Shown here: positions 11,863-22,290 of the stretch, in pieces
Layout of the letters: each line of letters begins with the position of its first letter
How positions within the stretch are numbered: position 1 is the first letter of the stretch
From: Corylus avellana
Lineage: Eukaryota; Streptophyta; Magnoliopsida; Fagales; Betulaceae
DNA length: 64,000 bases
NCBI RefSeq assembly: GCF_901000735.1
Contig: NC_081549.1
Coordinates: 19,667,584-19,731,583 of the forward strand
Direction: 5' to 3'
Translations under genes and position numbers: made by a program
The notes under the pieces: model-generated
Databases searched by the model: none
Seen by the model: the letters and a program-made list of their open reading frames with translations, nothing else
Told to the model about the DNA's origin: nothing

Positions 11863-12217
11863 ATTAGGATTAACAATTTTTAACAAAATATATAAATTCA
11901 ACACAAATTTAACACAAAATTAAAGAATTAGGGTTAAAAAATTTGACCTATTTAATTAAATAAATCGTGTTAAACATAACTTATATAATCTTATATTTAC
12001 GTCTCGATATTACTCAAACTCGACAAGTGACATAATAGTTGACAATTTTTTACATGACTTGCAAACCCGATACAAATCCAATACAAAATTAAAAAATTGT
12101 GGCCGAGAGTTTTGACTCGTTTAATTAAATTGATCGGATTAGAGTTAACCTATATAATCTTTCATGCCTTTGACACTACATGAACCCTATACACGAACAC
12201 GAATTGTCACCCTTAGT
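11863..12217. repeat. Two-unit repeat of the 'AACACGAATTGTCACCCT' family
   Basis: Two head-to-tail units of roughly 170 bp share blocks such as ACAATTTTT-ACA, TTTGAC-(C/T)-TTTAATTAAAT and CTTATATAATCTT. The right edge reads CACGAATTGTCACCCTTAG. A second copy with the same two-unit layout lies at 17857-18172. It is probably a non-autonomous DNA element. An (AT)n tract precedes it at 11843-11862. Confidence 0.55.
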
Positions 12218-12342
12218 TTTAACTCAAGTAGAAGGCAATCGTTAAGAATTGATATTTGTCCTACTAACAAGATCAACAAAGTTAGTATGAAATTCCCATT
12301 ATAAGCCTCACTCCAAATTAGTCTAGAAGAAATATCCTTCAA

Positions 12343-12479
12343 CCCATTTAAAATAGTGCAAAGTGTTTATAAACATTTAAAAAACACATTAAATTTTTAA
12401 CGTAACATTTTACTAATTTAGACTAAATTTAATGTGTATTTTAAATGTTTATAGACATTTTACACTATTTTAAATTGGT
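12343..12479. repeat. MITE-like stem-loop
   Basis: The left arm CCATTTAAAATAGTG-AAAGTGTTTATAAACATTT pairs with the right arm AAATGTTTATAGACATTTTACACTATTTTAAATTGG. Pairing continues outward less perfectly to about 12325 and 12495. No coding capacity. It lies 260 bp past the end of the receptor kinase gene. Confidence 0.65.
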
Positions 12480-12739
12480 AGGAAAATACTTCGTTCATAC
12501 CGATTTTCATGAAATTTCTGTCCTTCTAAAACGGAGAGAGGAAAAAAAATAAAAAATAAAAAACCTATATGCATAATAGGAAGCTCAACCATTTGGATGT
12601 AAATTTGTTAGCTTTTTTCCTTCAAGACATATATATTTTTTGGAAAATTTTCGAACAAATCAAATGAAACCTCAGAAGAAAAAAATAATAATACAAAAAC
12701 AAAAGAAAAAAAACAAAACAAAAGAAACTTTACCAAACA

Positions 12740-14818
12740 CTACCTAGTCACCCCTCCTCTCCCATTGAGTAGGGAGAGAGGGGAAGAAGAAAGAGACGCA
12801 AAACTATTCTCCATACCTCTATTCCTCGTGAACGCGTCGGAGCTCATCTTACCATTCGATGAAGACGCAAATGAGTGCACAAAATTTTCGAACCCCTCCA
12901 CGTGGCCCTTCCCTCCATTGTACTCGCTCGGTGCTCTCAAGTCGTCCAAGATCTCAGCCTCTCCTTCCAAATACATCACCACGTGTCTCATGCTGGGCCG
13001 TGCTATAGCCGCATTGTTTGAACACATCAGCCCTAACTTCAGCACCATCACCACCTCACCCTCATCGTACTGCCCATTCATCCGACGGTCCACCACGTCA
13101 AGCAGCCTCCCTTCTATGAACCTGTCCCACACCCAATCCACCAAAACTAACTCTTCGGGCATTGCCTTTGGCTCAATCGGCCGGCGGCCGCAAACAACCT
13201 CTAGCAAAAGCGCGCCAAATGCGAACACATCGGAGCCGGCGGTGGCCTTGCCGGTTCTAGGCAGCTCCGGTGCAAGATACCCGAGAGTGCCTACGACCCG
13301 AGTGGTGCTTGGGTTTGCCCCGTGTTCGTACAATCTCGCAAGCCCAAAATCGCCTAATCTTCCGTTGAGCTCACCGTCGAGCAGCACATTGCTCGCCTTC
13401 ACGTCTCTGTGAATCACAACCTGTTCATAGCCTTCGTGTAAATACAGAAGCCCAGAAGCGACGCCCTTTATGATATTGAACCTTTCCTCCCAACTTAGAA
13501 CTGTTTTTGGCTCATCAAACAAGAACTTGTCTAAGCTACCATTAGCCATAAAATCATACACAAGAAGAAGATCGCCTCCTCTGCGACACCAACCCAATAA
13601 CTGAACCAAATTCCGGTGGCGAAGCCGGCCGATGCTAGCGATTTCGGAGATGAACTCAGGCAGACCCTGTTTGGAATCGTGCGAGATTCTCTTAACGGCA
13701 ACTTCGGTCTTCGAATTTGGAATCGTACCTTTGTAAACTCGACCGAATCCGCCATGCCCGAGTAGCTCTTTGTCTTTGAAGCCATTGGTTGCTTTCTTCA
13801 GTTCTTCGTAAGAGTACCGATGCGGGCCTAGTTCGAGCTCCCAATCTTCGATTATGTCGGCGTTCTTTATCTTTCTGAAGATGTAAATGGCAAAGGCGAT
13901 TGCAGCTAGTGCAAGAATAACCGCTGCAACAGAACCCCCCACTGTTAGAGCTGTGTGGTTCTTCTTGGGTCCTGGTAGAGAAGGCAGAGAAGAGAGATGA
14001 AGGGCTGGAGCTTCCCCGTTAATCTTGAAGCTCCATCCCAAGAGGTGGTGTGAGCTGGCGAGCAAACCGGTTGAAGCAGAGAACCCGACGAACATAAATT
14101 CCAGGAGGATCGGTGAGAGATCTACGTGAAATGACAAGATTGGCTTTCTGGGTTTTGAAGAAGACGGCGAAATCGTTACGTGGAGAACATTTCCAACCGA
14201 ATCGTAGTCGATCCAGACCTGAATAGCTCTCCCACTCTTGAGGTTAAGATCCTGTTTGGTCGAATCGTCGGTGAAATAAGCTGCGGCAGCGGAGTCGTTG
14301 GAGGTTAAGCTGTTGATGTCGACGCCGACATGGTTGTCGTTGATGTCTCCGAACTCGAAGTCTTGGACAGTGTCGAATTCAACCGCGAAGAGATGGTTGG
14401 AGAAATTTCCCATATCGCTGGAATTAAGAAGTCCCAAGTACTGGCTGGGCAGAGATTTCAGATTCTTGGTGGGTGCGATTGTGAAAGCCAAGCCATGGCC
14501 TCCAAGCTTTGGATACTCGGGGACTATGGCAAAAACAAAAGAGGTGGAGAAAGAGAAAGCTTTACCATCGGTGGAGTTCTTGAACTGAAAAGGAGAGGCA
14601 TAGAAGGCATGCCCCATTAACCGACTGGTCTCGTTGGTTAACTCAAGAATCCCTGTTTTTTGGATATTAGCGATGCCGTTTAAGGTTAGGTTGGTGCCAA
14701 CATCTTTGAATCCGGGAAAGAAGAGCTGGTTGAGCTGGGATGAAACTGGGATTGCTAGGAAGATAAGCGCAGAGAAAATCCAAAGAGATATGGCCATGGA
14801 TTTGGGACAAAGATTCAA
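12740..14818 (-). CDS. LECRKS4: L-type lectin-domain receptor kinase, S.4 type
   Basis: Single exon, 692 residues, the usual length. The signal peptide is hydrophobic ([20 protein letters not shown]). The ATG at 14797 (Met8) may be the true start because MNLCPKS precedes the hydrophobic run. A legume-lectin domain spans about residues 29-270, starting QLFFPGF and containing VAVEFDT-like [26 protein letters not shown]. The transmembrane segment is at 289-314. The kinase domain has the glycine loop [11 protein letters not shown] near 352, [17 protein letters not shown] near 468 (an RD kinase), [12 protein letters not shown] near 487 and GYLAPELP. The juxtamembrane block [26 protein letters not shown] is typical of LecRK-S.4. 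These proteins sit in the plasma membrane and are linked in the literature to defence and abiotic responses. The ligand is unknown. All catalytic residues seen are intact, so the gene looks functional. Confidence 0.95.
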   Translation of the reverse strand: MNLCPKSMAISLWIFSALIFLAIPVSSQLNQLFFPGFKDVGTNLTLNGIANIQKTGILELTNETSRLMGHAFYASPFQFKNSTDGKAFSFSTSFVFAIVPEYPKLGGHGLAFTIAPTKNLKSLPSQYLGLLNSSDMGNFSNHLFAVEFDTVQDFEFGDINDNHVGVDINSLTSNDSAAAAYFTDDSTKQDLNLKSGRAIQVWIDYDSVGNVLHVTISPSSSKPRKPILSFHVDLSPILLEFMFVGFSASTGLLASSHHLLGWSFKINGEAPALHLSSLPSLPGPKKNHTALTVGGSVAAVILALAAIAFAIYIFRKIKNADIIEDWELELGPHRYSYEELKKATNGFKDKELLGHGGFGRVYKGTIPNSKTEVAVKRISHDSKQGLPEFISEIASIGRLRHRNLVQLLGWCRRGGDLLLVYDFMANGSLDKFLFDEPKTVLSWEERFNIIKGVASGLLYLHEGYEQVVIHRDVKASNVLLDGELNGRLGDFGLARLYEHGANPSTTRVVGTLGYLAPELPRTGKATAGSDVFAFGALLLEVVCGRRPIEPKAMPEELVLVDWVWDRFIEGRLLDVVDRRMNGQYDEGEVVMVLKLGLMCSNNAAIARPSMRHVVMYLEGEAEILDDLRAPSEYNGGKGHVEGFENFVHSFASSSNGKMSSDAFTRNRGMENSFASLSSSPLSLLNGRGGVTR

Positions 14819-16433
14819 GTCATGAGATTTAGAAGAGGTAGGTGAGATTAGGAAGTATTATAGGATTTAAGAGAAGCAGCCAGGTAGGTGAGGTTAGATT
14901 AGAATGAGTTGATCGAATTGAATGAAACTATGGAAGTGGTTGACGCAAGAGATCTGAAATTTGTGGCGGAAGCACATTAAGACAGTAACAGGGGCATTCA
15001 GGCAATTGGGACTCACATGGGCTGGGTAGCAGTTACGGATGATAAAGGAGACAGCAACCTACGAATTTGAAAAAAGCACCATCGTATGTGTCTGTGTTTC
15101 CATTTTGTAGCTGGACACCTAGAACTACACAACAGAACACTCTCGAACTCTGAACTCTGAACTCACACTGTAAATCATCTTTATTTTAGTTTTATATAAT
15201 TTTTTTATTTAAAAATAATTCTTATCACCTTTTAGTATGTAAAGATATTAATTAAGTTTTTATTTTCAAGTTTTTTAATATCTCCTTTTTAATTGATAAT
15301 ATGACTAATATACTAAATTTTTTTTTGTGACATTGTCGATTTAAAAAATATTTATGTATATCTGAAATTGTTCAAACTTATCTAAATTTAAGAAATAGTT
15401 TAATTTATTATTTATAAGAAATAACTAATTCTAAAAAAAAATCTTCAGTAGAACGAGTCGTCTCGTGGTTGACATTATGGTCGAATTATTTCTTTCTAGG
15501 AATTATACGAAATTCAGGTTATATTTCATGAAATAGAGATAGATTTCTATTGGCTGGGCCCTCTTATTAAGACTTTCTAAAAATTAAAGTTTCCATCTTC
15601 TCTTATCTCTTTTGATCATTTAATTCCCAACGTATTCAATACAAGTGGGAAATGATGCAGTGGGTTGTTGTTGTTGTTGTTGTAGTATCTTTAAGCATTG
15701 AATGCGACTTTCCTCTACTTTCTAATTAGAAAAGATACATTGTATCATCTTTACCCTTTATTTTTATTTTATTTTTTCAAAGGCTTAGTCATTGTATTTT
15801 TTTTTATGTAATATTTATTTATCATAATTAGGTTCTTAATTTTTTTTATTTTTTTATTCATGGAATGGGCCCTAGACAACCACCTAATTAGGCTTATGGA
15901 AGAGCCGCTTTTGGGTAGTATTTTTTATCAATATTTAATAACTTAATACTAAGTTTACACATTGTTTTAAGATATTTTAATTCATTTTATAGGTTGCTCC
16001 GTCGGTGGCTCGATTATAAAGTTGTAACCCATTTGATTTCATACTCAACATGGTGGGCAGCTCTTATACCGAATGATATAAAATCTTGAGTAGAATTAAC
16101 CCTTACAAACTGACTTATAAGAAAGAGAAATGCTACAGTTTTTTCTGATGTTCTCCTAGTATTCTTCGGGTCATATGTGATTTTTTTAAAAAAAAATTTT
16201 TTGTTTTTTTTATGAGGGACCAGTACGGTAAGTATCTTTTTATACCTTTTTTTTAGAAAACAATATTTACGTAAGAAAAAAAACACCGAAATTAGAATTT
16301 GAACTTACTATTCAGATTTTTATAAGACGCATTTTGAATTTTTTTTTGGAATTTTTTTTATTGTTTCAGTGCAATGGCGTCATGCAGGGAAAAAAATGTG
16401 GCCCAAATTGGAAATTTGACAAATTGTAGTTCA
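14819..16433. other. Upstream region of the receptor kinase, then AT-rich intergenic DNA
   Basis: The first few hundred bases should hold the LecRK promoter. A weak TATA-like CTATAAT (minus strand) lies near 14856-14862. The remainder is AT-rich with a (TTG)n microsatellite near 15664-15681 and poly-T runs. No gene is recognised. Confidence 0.4.
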
Positions 16434-16441
16434 ACTATAAT

Positions 16442-17537
16442 CAGGGCTGGCTCAACATATTTTAGGGCCGTAGGCAAAACTTTGAAATTGGGCATAAATT
16501 TTTTTTTTTTTTAATTCAATTTTTTCTTTTTTAAAGTAACATATATATATAGCAATAGATTTAGATACATCAATAACATTTTCATTATCTTCTAATTTTT
16601 TTTGATGAGTTTCTTGTTCATTTATGAGTTTTTCACCTAAATTATCCTCAATATTTTGTTTATTGCTAATAACAAATTTATTTAGAGCTCATTTTTGAGA
16701 TTCAATCAATTTGTCTTTTCTTTTTTTGTTTTAAGTTTTTCATATCCAGATGCATATTTTCTAGTAGACATGTTTAATTAAAAATACTAACAAATTAAAC
16801 AAACACGATTTATCAAAAAAAAATTATGACTATAATAAAATAAATGACAAAAATAGAACAATAAAACCTGATTTGGCAAAGGAATTATGAAGCAGTTCTT
16901 GGAGATAGGACAAGAGACTTAGTCACTCGGAGTCGGAGAGGAAGAGAAAATGATGAGATAGGCAGAGAAGAAAAACTCAGAAAAGAGCAAGCAAAGAGGA
17001 GAGGTAAAGTGGAAAATATAGAGACTGATATTTAAAATGCCCATGGTTGACAGCAGTTTATATTTTTGGCTCTTGACTTTCCCTAGATGGCTAAATAATA
17101 AATAGAAAATAAATGGTAATATTTTATTTATAACGTTTATATTTTCTCATCAAAAACAAAAAATTTCAATAAAGAGGGCAAGAGGATGAATGAATGATGT
17201 AGGCGTGTACTGTAACGTCAGGAGCTTTAGGAAATTGGCGTAATGATGTATAAGGCTTTAATGCTTTGTCCTTTTCTAATTTATTTTTTGAATTATTTTT
17301 AAAATTTATAGTGAGCTTATTAATTGGGGTCTTATTAAATTGAGGCATTAAATTTGGATAAAAAAAATTTTTTAGGCCCTATTAAATAACATTTGGGCCT
17401 TCAATTTTTTTTTTTGGTCAAAAATATATATATATATATTTTTTAATTTTTTTTAACTCAAAAATAATTTTTTTAAACCTTATTAAATTGGGGGCCCTAG
17501 GCGAGGGCTAACTCGCCTAGGGCCTGAGCCGGCCCTG
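16442..17537. mobile_element. Non-autonomous hAT transposon, 1096 bp
   Basis: Left end CAGGGCTGGCTCA, right end TGAGCCGGCCCTG: TIRs with one mismatch. A perfect 8-bp TSD, ACTATAAT, lies at 16434-16441 and 17538-17545. An 8-bp TSD and CAGGG-type ends define the hAT superfamily. The interior holds a short transposase remnant and AT-rich filler. Confidence 0.9.
16540..16771 (-). pseudogene. N-terminal remnant of a hAT transposase (TTF-type zinc finger protein family)
   Basis: From the ATG at 16771 the minus strand reads MSTRKYASGYEKLKTKK. After a frame change it reads RKDKLIESQK, a stop, then ALNKFVISNKQNIED. This is the lysine-rich N-terminus typical of plant hAT transposases of the TTF zinc-finger group. 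One frameshift and one in-frame stop are visible, and the rest of the protein is missing, so it is non-functional. Confidence 0.65.
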
Positions 17538-17856
17538 ACTATAATCTCAGACAGAGAAACAATGTTCTCCTCTTCGTTCAACTAACACTATGCAGTCCAA
17601 CATTGAGGACTTGGGTAAATTAATGCTTGTTGCTAATTACCATTAGCCATTAGGCGAAGACGAATCTTTGATTTTATCAACTTCAACGAGACTTTCACCA
17701 ATTTCACCCACTTTCCGCACTGTCTCCACTCTCCACTGTCTCCAATGTCTTTAGTCTTTATCTAAGGAAAACATTGCCCCTGATTGTGCTAACGTGTTTC
17801 CCATTATTAAATTATTTGTTTTCATGATTATGTTTATATCACATTAAAATTAAAAT

Positions 17857-18172
17857 TATGACCGGTAATTTTTGATATTATTCGTAAACTTAACACGAAA
17901 TTAAAGTATTACGATTGGTGAGTTTGATCCGTTTAATTAAATGGGTCGGGTTATAGTTGACTTAAATAGTTTTATAATACTTATGTATCGACATGGCCTG
18001 AATTTGACACGCGATACAATGATTGGCAATTTTTGACATAACCCGCGAATCCGACATGAACCCAATACAAAATATTAAGGTTATGGTCGAAGAGTTTGAC
18101 TTGTTTAACTATAGTCTTGTATCATACTTTGACAAAGACTCAAATTCAACACGCAAATATGAATTGTCACCC
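17857..18172. repeat. Second copy of the two-unit 'AATTGTCACCCT' repeat
   Basis: Same layout as 11863-12217: two head-to-tail units of about 155-165 bp beginning near 17857 and 18020. They share AATTTTTGA-AT, TTAATTAAATGGGTCGG-like and ACACG blocks, and the right edge is GAATTGTCACCCTA. No coding content. Confidence 0.5.
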
Positions 18173-20593
18173 TATTTTTTTTTTTTAATTTTTTTTAAAT
18201 ACCCAAAATACAATATCCAACGTAACCAGATCATTGTTTTCTTTACAACAATAAGGCAACTTTTCACAAAATTGAAAGAAGTAATTTGGTGAACATGAAA
18301 GCCTTATAATATTTTTAGCATGGAGGATAAGTATCCGATTTCAGCCACTTGCACTTGCACATATATCTTACGGTTTGAAAGATGATTGGACATAGGGGAT
18401 TACAACATCAAACCCACTAGCTCAATTTATAATTCATTTTTGGACCGAAAAGGAACGTGGCCACAAAACTTTAGGTTATATAATTAAATAATCTGCTTAA
18501 TTTATTATAGTTGTATCATGATATCATCTTGTGCTGGAAAACATTTTATATCTATGGGCATGAAACCAACGTCAAAGGGAATAAAGAATTGGTGCCAACT
18601 GTAACGCCCCCACTTAAATCATACGATTCTATAGATAAGCTGAATAATGGTGCATATTCCACTTGCATGGTGCTACTTTAAACTTATGATTCACATTGCT
18701 TAAATTGCACGCATCTTTTCTTTTTTTCTTTGCTTTTGAAACCACAGAATCTTTTTTTTATTCCTATGAAATTCCTCTTTATTTAAACAGTACTGTACAT
18801 CTTAATATCTGCCGGCAGATATTAACATACTTTAAATTATACGGTTCATAGTCAATAAATATGCGTAACAAATCATAGCACGTAAAACATTTCAGTACGT
18901 ACGATTGGAAAGATTTACTTATACTTTTGCTTAACTCATGCTTAGATCCTTCTGGAATGCGTTTATGCTTGTTTGCATTCATGTTACAACTATACGTATG
19001 ATATAACAATCCATCTCTCTCTTTGAAAAGCTTTTTCAACTTTTCATTTTTGGACAATCCTGATTAATTGGACAGATTGCCACCGCAGTGCGACCGGGGC
19101 TCTCCACCCTTTTCTCACTATGCCACGTGTCACTAATCTCCGGTCGAGAGGGATGACCCACCAGTTGAACGATTAGTTTGTTCCTCAAAGCTTTTTAAGT
19201 TTTTGTGTCTAATTTCTAGACGTGGGTAGTTGTTTGACGCCTTCAACTCTAATCACTTACGGTTTTTCTTGTCATAGTCAGGACATATATTTTATTATTA
19301 TTTACACCTTTCAATTTTCTCGGACGTTACACTGACCGCGAACTACTAAGATCCCATATGTAGACATGGTTGCACTTATTATATGTCATGCACACGCCAT
19401 GATGAGAAACTAGCATAACATATTCAAATTAACATGGCTCTATACCGGATGAGTGGCTTTGTTGGGTGTGATCCAAAGGCACATCTAAATGCGTTGCTGA
19501 CTAGAAAAAAGAAGAAGCAAATATGCTCTTTTTCTTTAGGTCGTTGATGAAAGGGCGAGGAGCTGGTGGCACCTTGTGCCTTGGCCCACGAATAATTGTT
19601 GTACACCTTATATATGGTGATGTCTTATTTAATAAAAAGGACTATTCAAATGTTAATTAAATAATTAAAATTTAATTATAATGGTGATGTGGGTCAAAGA
19701 CCACTCCTGCAAGACTTTGGGCTAGCTCGTTGAGGAAATCAGTAGGGAACTTCCTATGCCCAAGTTTTTGATTCTGCAAGTTGTTTTGAAAAGAAATACA
19801 CACTTTAGACTATAGTGCCTAATTAGTTGACCCATGGTAATAATTGGTATGTACATTTTATTTTTGTAACTAGGGTCCAACTCCAGGCCATCTTTTGTTT
19901 GGGTCCCGTTTTTGCTTTATTTGGAGCAAACATGAAAGCTTGTGAGAGAAAAAGGCAATAATTAATCAAATACTTCTATTGTAAAATAAAGCATCGTAGC
20001 ATAAAATAATGTATTAATGACATTAACATCTTGATCAGCTTGACTGTTACATCATTCTATTTATAACCTACGTCCACACGTTATGCATTACAAGAGACCC
20101 AACTCTATTTATGCATTAAGAAAATGGTTATTTTTCACAAACTTAAACATCAGGCAGCCATCAAGACACAAAAGTAAAAAAATAATGAAGAAAAAATGCC
20201 AAGCATTGTTAAAAAAAATATCAAATATTCTTCTACCATCAACCCTAATATCTCTCATCTTTTGATCTAGTGAAGGTTATCCCTTATTTATATTTTATAC
20301 ATGAGTTTGGCCCATGAGAAGAAAAGAGAGTTAACTCTCTATATCGAGATTAAGATCTCCTATAATTTTAAAAAAATTATAAATTCTTAAATTATAAAAT
20401 TTTGACAATTTTTAGGCATCAAAACACTTGGAAAATATCATCTAGTAAAACTGTGGCAAGTTATTGATCCATTAATGAAATTTACTGAAATGGAAAACGG
20501 AAAAAGTGAGGTAATTAAATTATTTAAAGATTTATTGCATTGCCAATTAAGGTTATATCAAGTTGAGCAAAGTCGCCTTAATATCTGAATGGG
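18173..20593. other. AT-rich intergenic DNA, no gene seen
   Basis: Only short frames without recognisable domains (for example minus 18779-19057 and minus 19424-19606). A palindromic CTGCCGGCAG lies at 18811-18820. I see no coding or RNA gene here. Confidence 0.45.
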
Positions 20594-21006
20594 AAAATTA
20601 TATTTTATCCCCCCCAAAGTTTGAGACAATTTACAATTCGACCTCAAAAGTTTCAATTTTGGCAATCTATCCCCCAAAGTTTCAAATGTTTGCAATTTGA
20701 CCAATTGTATCCAAAACTTTCTATATTGCCCATAATTTTTAATTTTTTTATGTTTTATAAAAGATTAAAAAAAAAATTCGGGGTGGCCGTAGTCATCCCT
20801 TTGGCATCTAGCCATTTTTGCACCCCCAAAATTTTTTTTTTTAATAAAAAATAAAAATTAGGGGCATTGTGGGAATTTTAAGATAATATTGGTTGAATTA
20901 CAAAAATTTAAAACTTTGGGGGAGTTGATTGCCAAAATTGAAACTTTAGAGATCGAATAATTGCATATCATTTCAAACTTTGAGGAGCTAAAATGTAATT
21001 TTCCCT
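20594..21006. repeat. MITE family A, copy 1 (GGGAAAATTA TIR)
   Basis: The left arm begins GGGAAAATTATATTTTATCC and includes CAAAGTTT-GACAATTT-CAATTCGACC. The right arm ends with TAAAATGTAATTTTCCC and the inverted counterparts. A central block carries GGGGTGGCCGTAGTCA. Further copies lie at 38785-39240 and 48013-48445. No clear TSD could be fixed. Confidence 0.65.
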
Positions 21007-22081
21007 AGTCACATGTCAACCGAGCCACAAGTGACCTTAAAAGTTAAAACAGCCATGGTCATCTTTATAGTAGTATTTCGTTACTCCTTACTTTGTGGCG
21101 CAACACCAAAAGAACAAATATGGCGACAAATGATGTGTTAGTACAAGTCGCCTTGACAACTATAAGTTATTCTTAGGACGAAAGGGTTGTTTAGGACTGG
21201 AAAAATACAAACAAAAAAAAAAGACGTATTTAATAAACCACCACTTATTTCTAAATTATATGTAAAATAATTCATTAAGTGGTGATTTAATATCTTAGAA
21301 TATTAATTAAATAATTAACTATTAAATATTTTTTTATTGGTTTAAACTTTTGTGATGAATTATGACTAATAATTATTAATGCCCCTACGCTTAGGGAAGA
21401 ACCAAACAATTTTGAGGGGCAAAATTGTCCAAAAAAGTGAAATTACAATTTTGCTCTTCAAATTTCAATCAACCGGTTTCTCTCAATTTCTTTTGAAGTG
21501 AAGAAGATCCCATTCCAGAGAAGTAGGGCATCCATTTGATTGCTTCACTTGCATTCATTTTCTTGATTACCTCGTCAACAAGCAATGGAATGAGCTTTAA
21601 CTATCATAACTTATTAATTGAGCTAACGAACAAGCAACGGATGAAAGCGTTAGCCCGTCTTTTACTTCATCTATCTTAACTTATCCAATTGGCACTTACT
21701 GCTAATAGAAAAAGTACTTGTTTGACCCAGCTTTAACATGGTATTAAAGTCAAAATCCTTGAGTTTGAACCTTACCACCATTATTCTGCTCTCATTTCAG
21801 TTAAATATTTCATGTGGGGGAAATGTTTTAATATTAACTATTTATTAAGAGGGAGTTTAAGCCCCACGTGGAGATAGTGTTATACGATTAACTAAACAAA
21901 AAATTTCTTATCGCCCAAACTTTTGGAATAAACAACAATTTAACAGTATTCGGTATTAGACAATTACAAGACACTATTTTATTTTATTTTATTTTTTTTT
22001 TTCTTTCGAAATAGAGTTAATTACACTCTTTCTGTGTGGTTTTTCTTCCCCCCGATGACAATATATACTCAAATGACAGAC
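21007..22081. other. Intergenic, downstream of Rubisco activase
   Basis: AT-rich, with no gene recognised. The part nearest 22081 may hold the far 3' UTR or polyadenylation region of the activase gene. Confidence 0.4.
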
Positions 22082-22179
22082 CTAAAATTGGTACAGGCAG
22101 CTCCCATCATCACTCCTAGCAGCTGTTGGATTGGTGCAGCCTTCGGGAACAGGAAGGTTAACCTGTTGGGCCACTTTGC
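22082..22179 (-). pseudogene. RCA: Orphan alpha-isoform exon of Rubisco activase
   Basis: After an acceptor (TTTTTGGATGCAG) the minus strand reads KVAQQVNLPVPEGCTNPTAA then RSDDGSCLYQF and a stop. This matches the C-terminal extension of the alpha isoform, whose two Cys residues give thioredoxin-f control of activity. Both Cys are present, but they are only 13 residues apart instead of 19 in the Arabidopsis extension as I know it (six residues missing). To join in frame, the preceding exon must end TTC-TAT-G followed by GT. Here the sequence is TTC-TAT-G-CTTAG, so the donor is absent. The exon therefore appears not to be used, although no stop interrupts it. Confidence 0.75.
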
Positions 22180-22290
22180 CTGCATCCAAAAAATTATTAA
22201 TCTCTTCTCAACTCTTTGTTTCCATCCTATATAATCCCAAAGCCAGATGATTCAAACTCCCATCAAGGCCTTTAGGATGAAGAATCATAT

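Noticed and set aside
12765..13412. 215-codon plus-strand frame
   Set aside because: Antisense shadow of the lectin receptor kinase, with no domain of its own.
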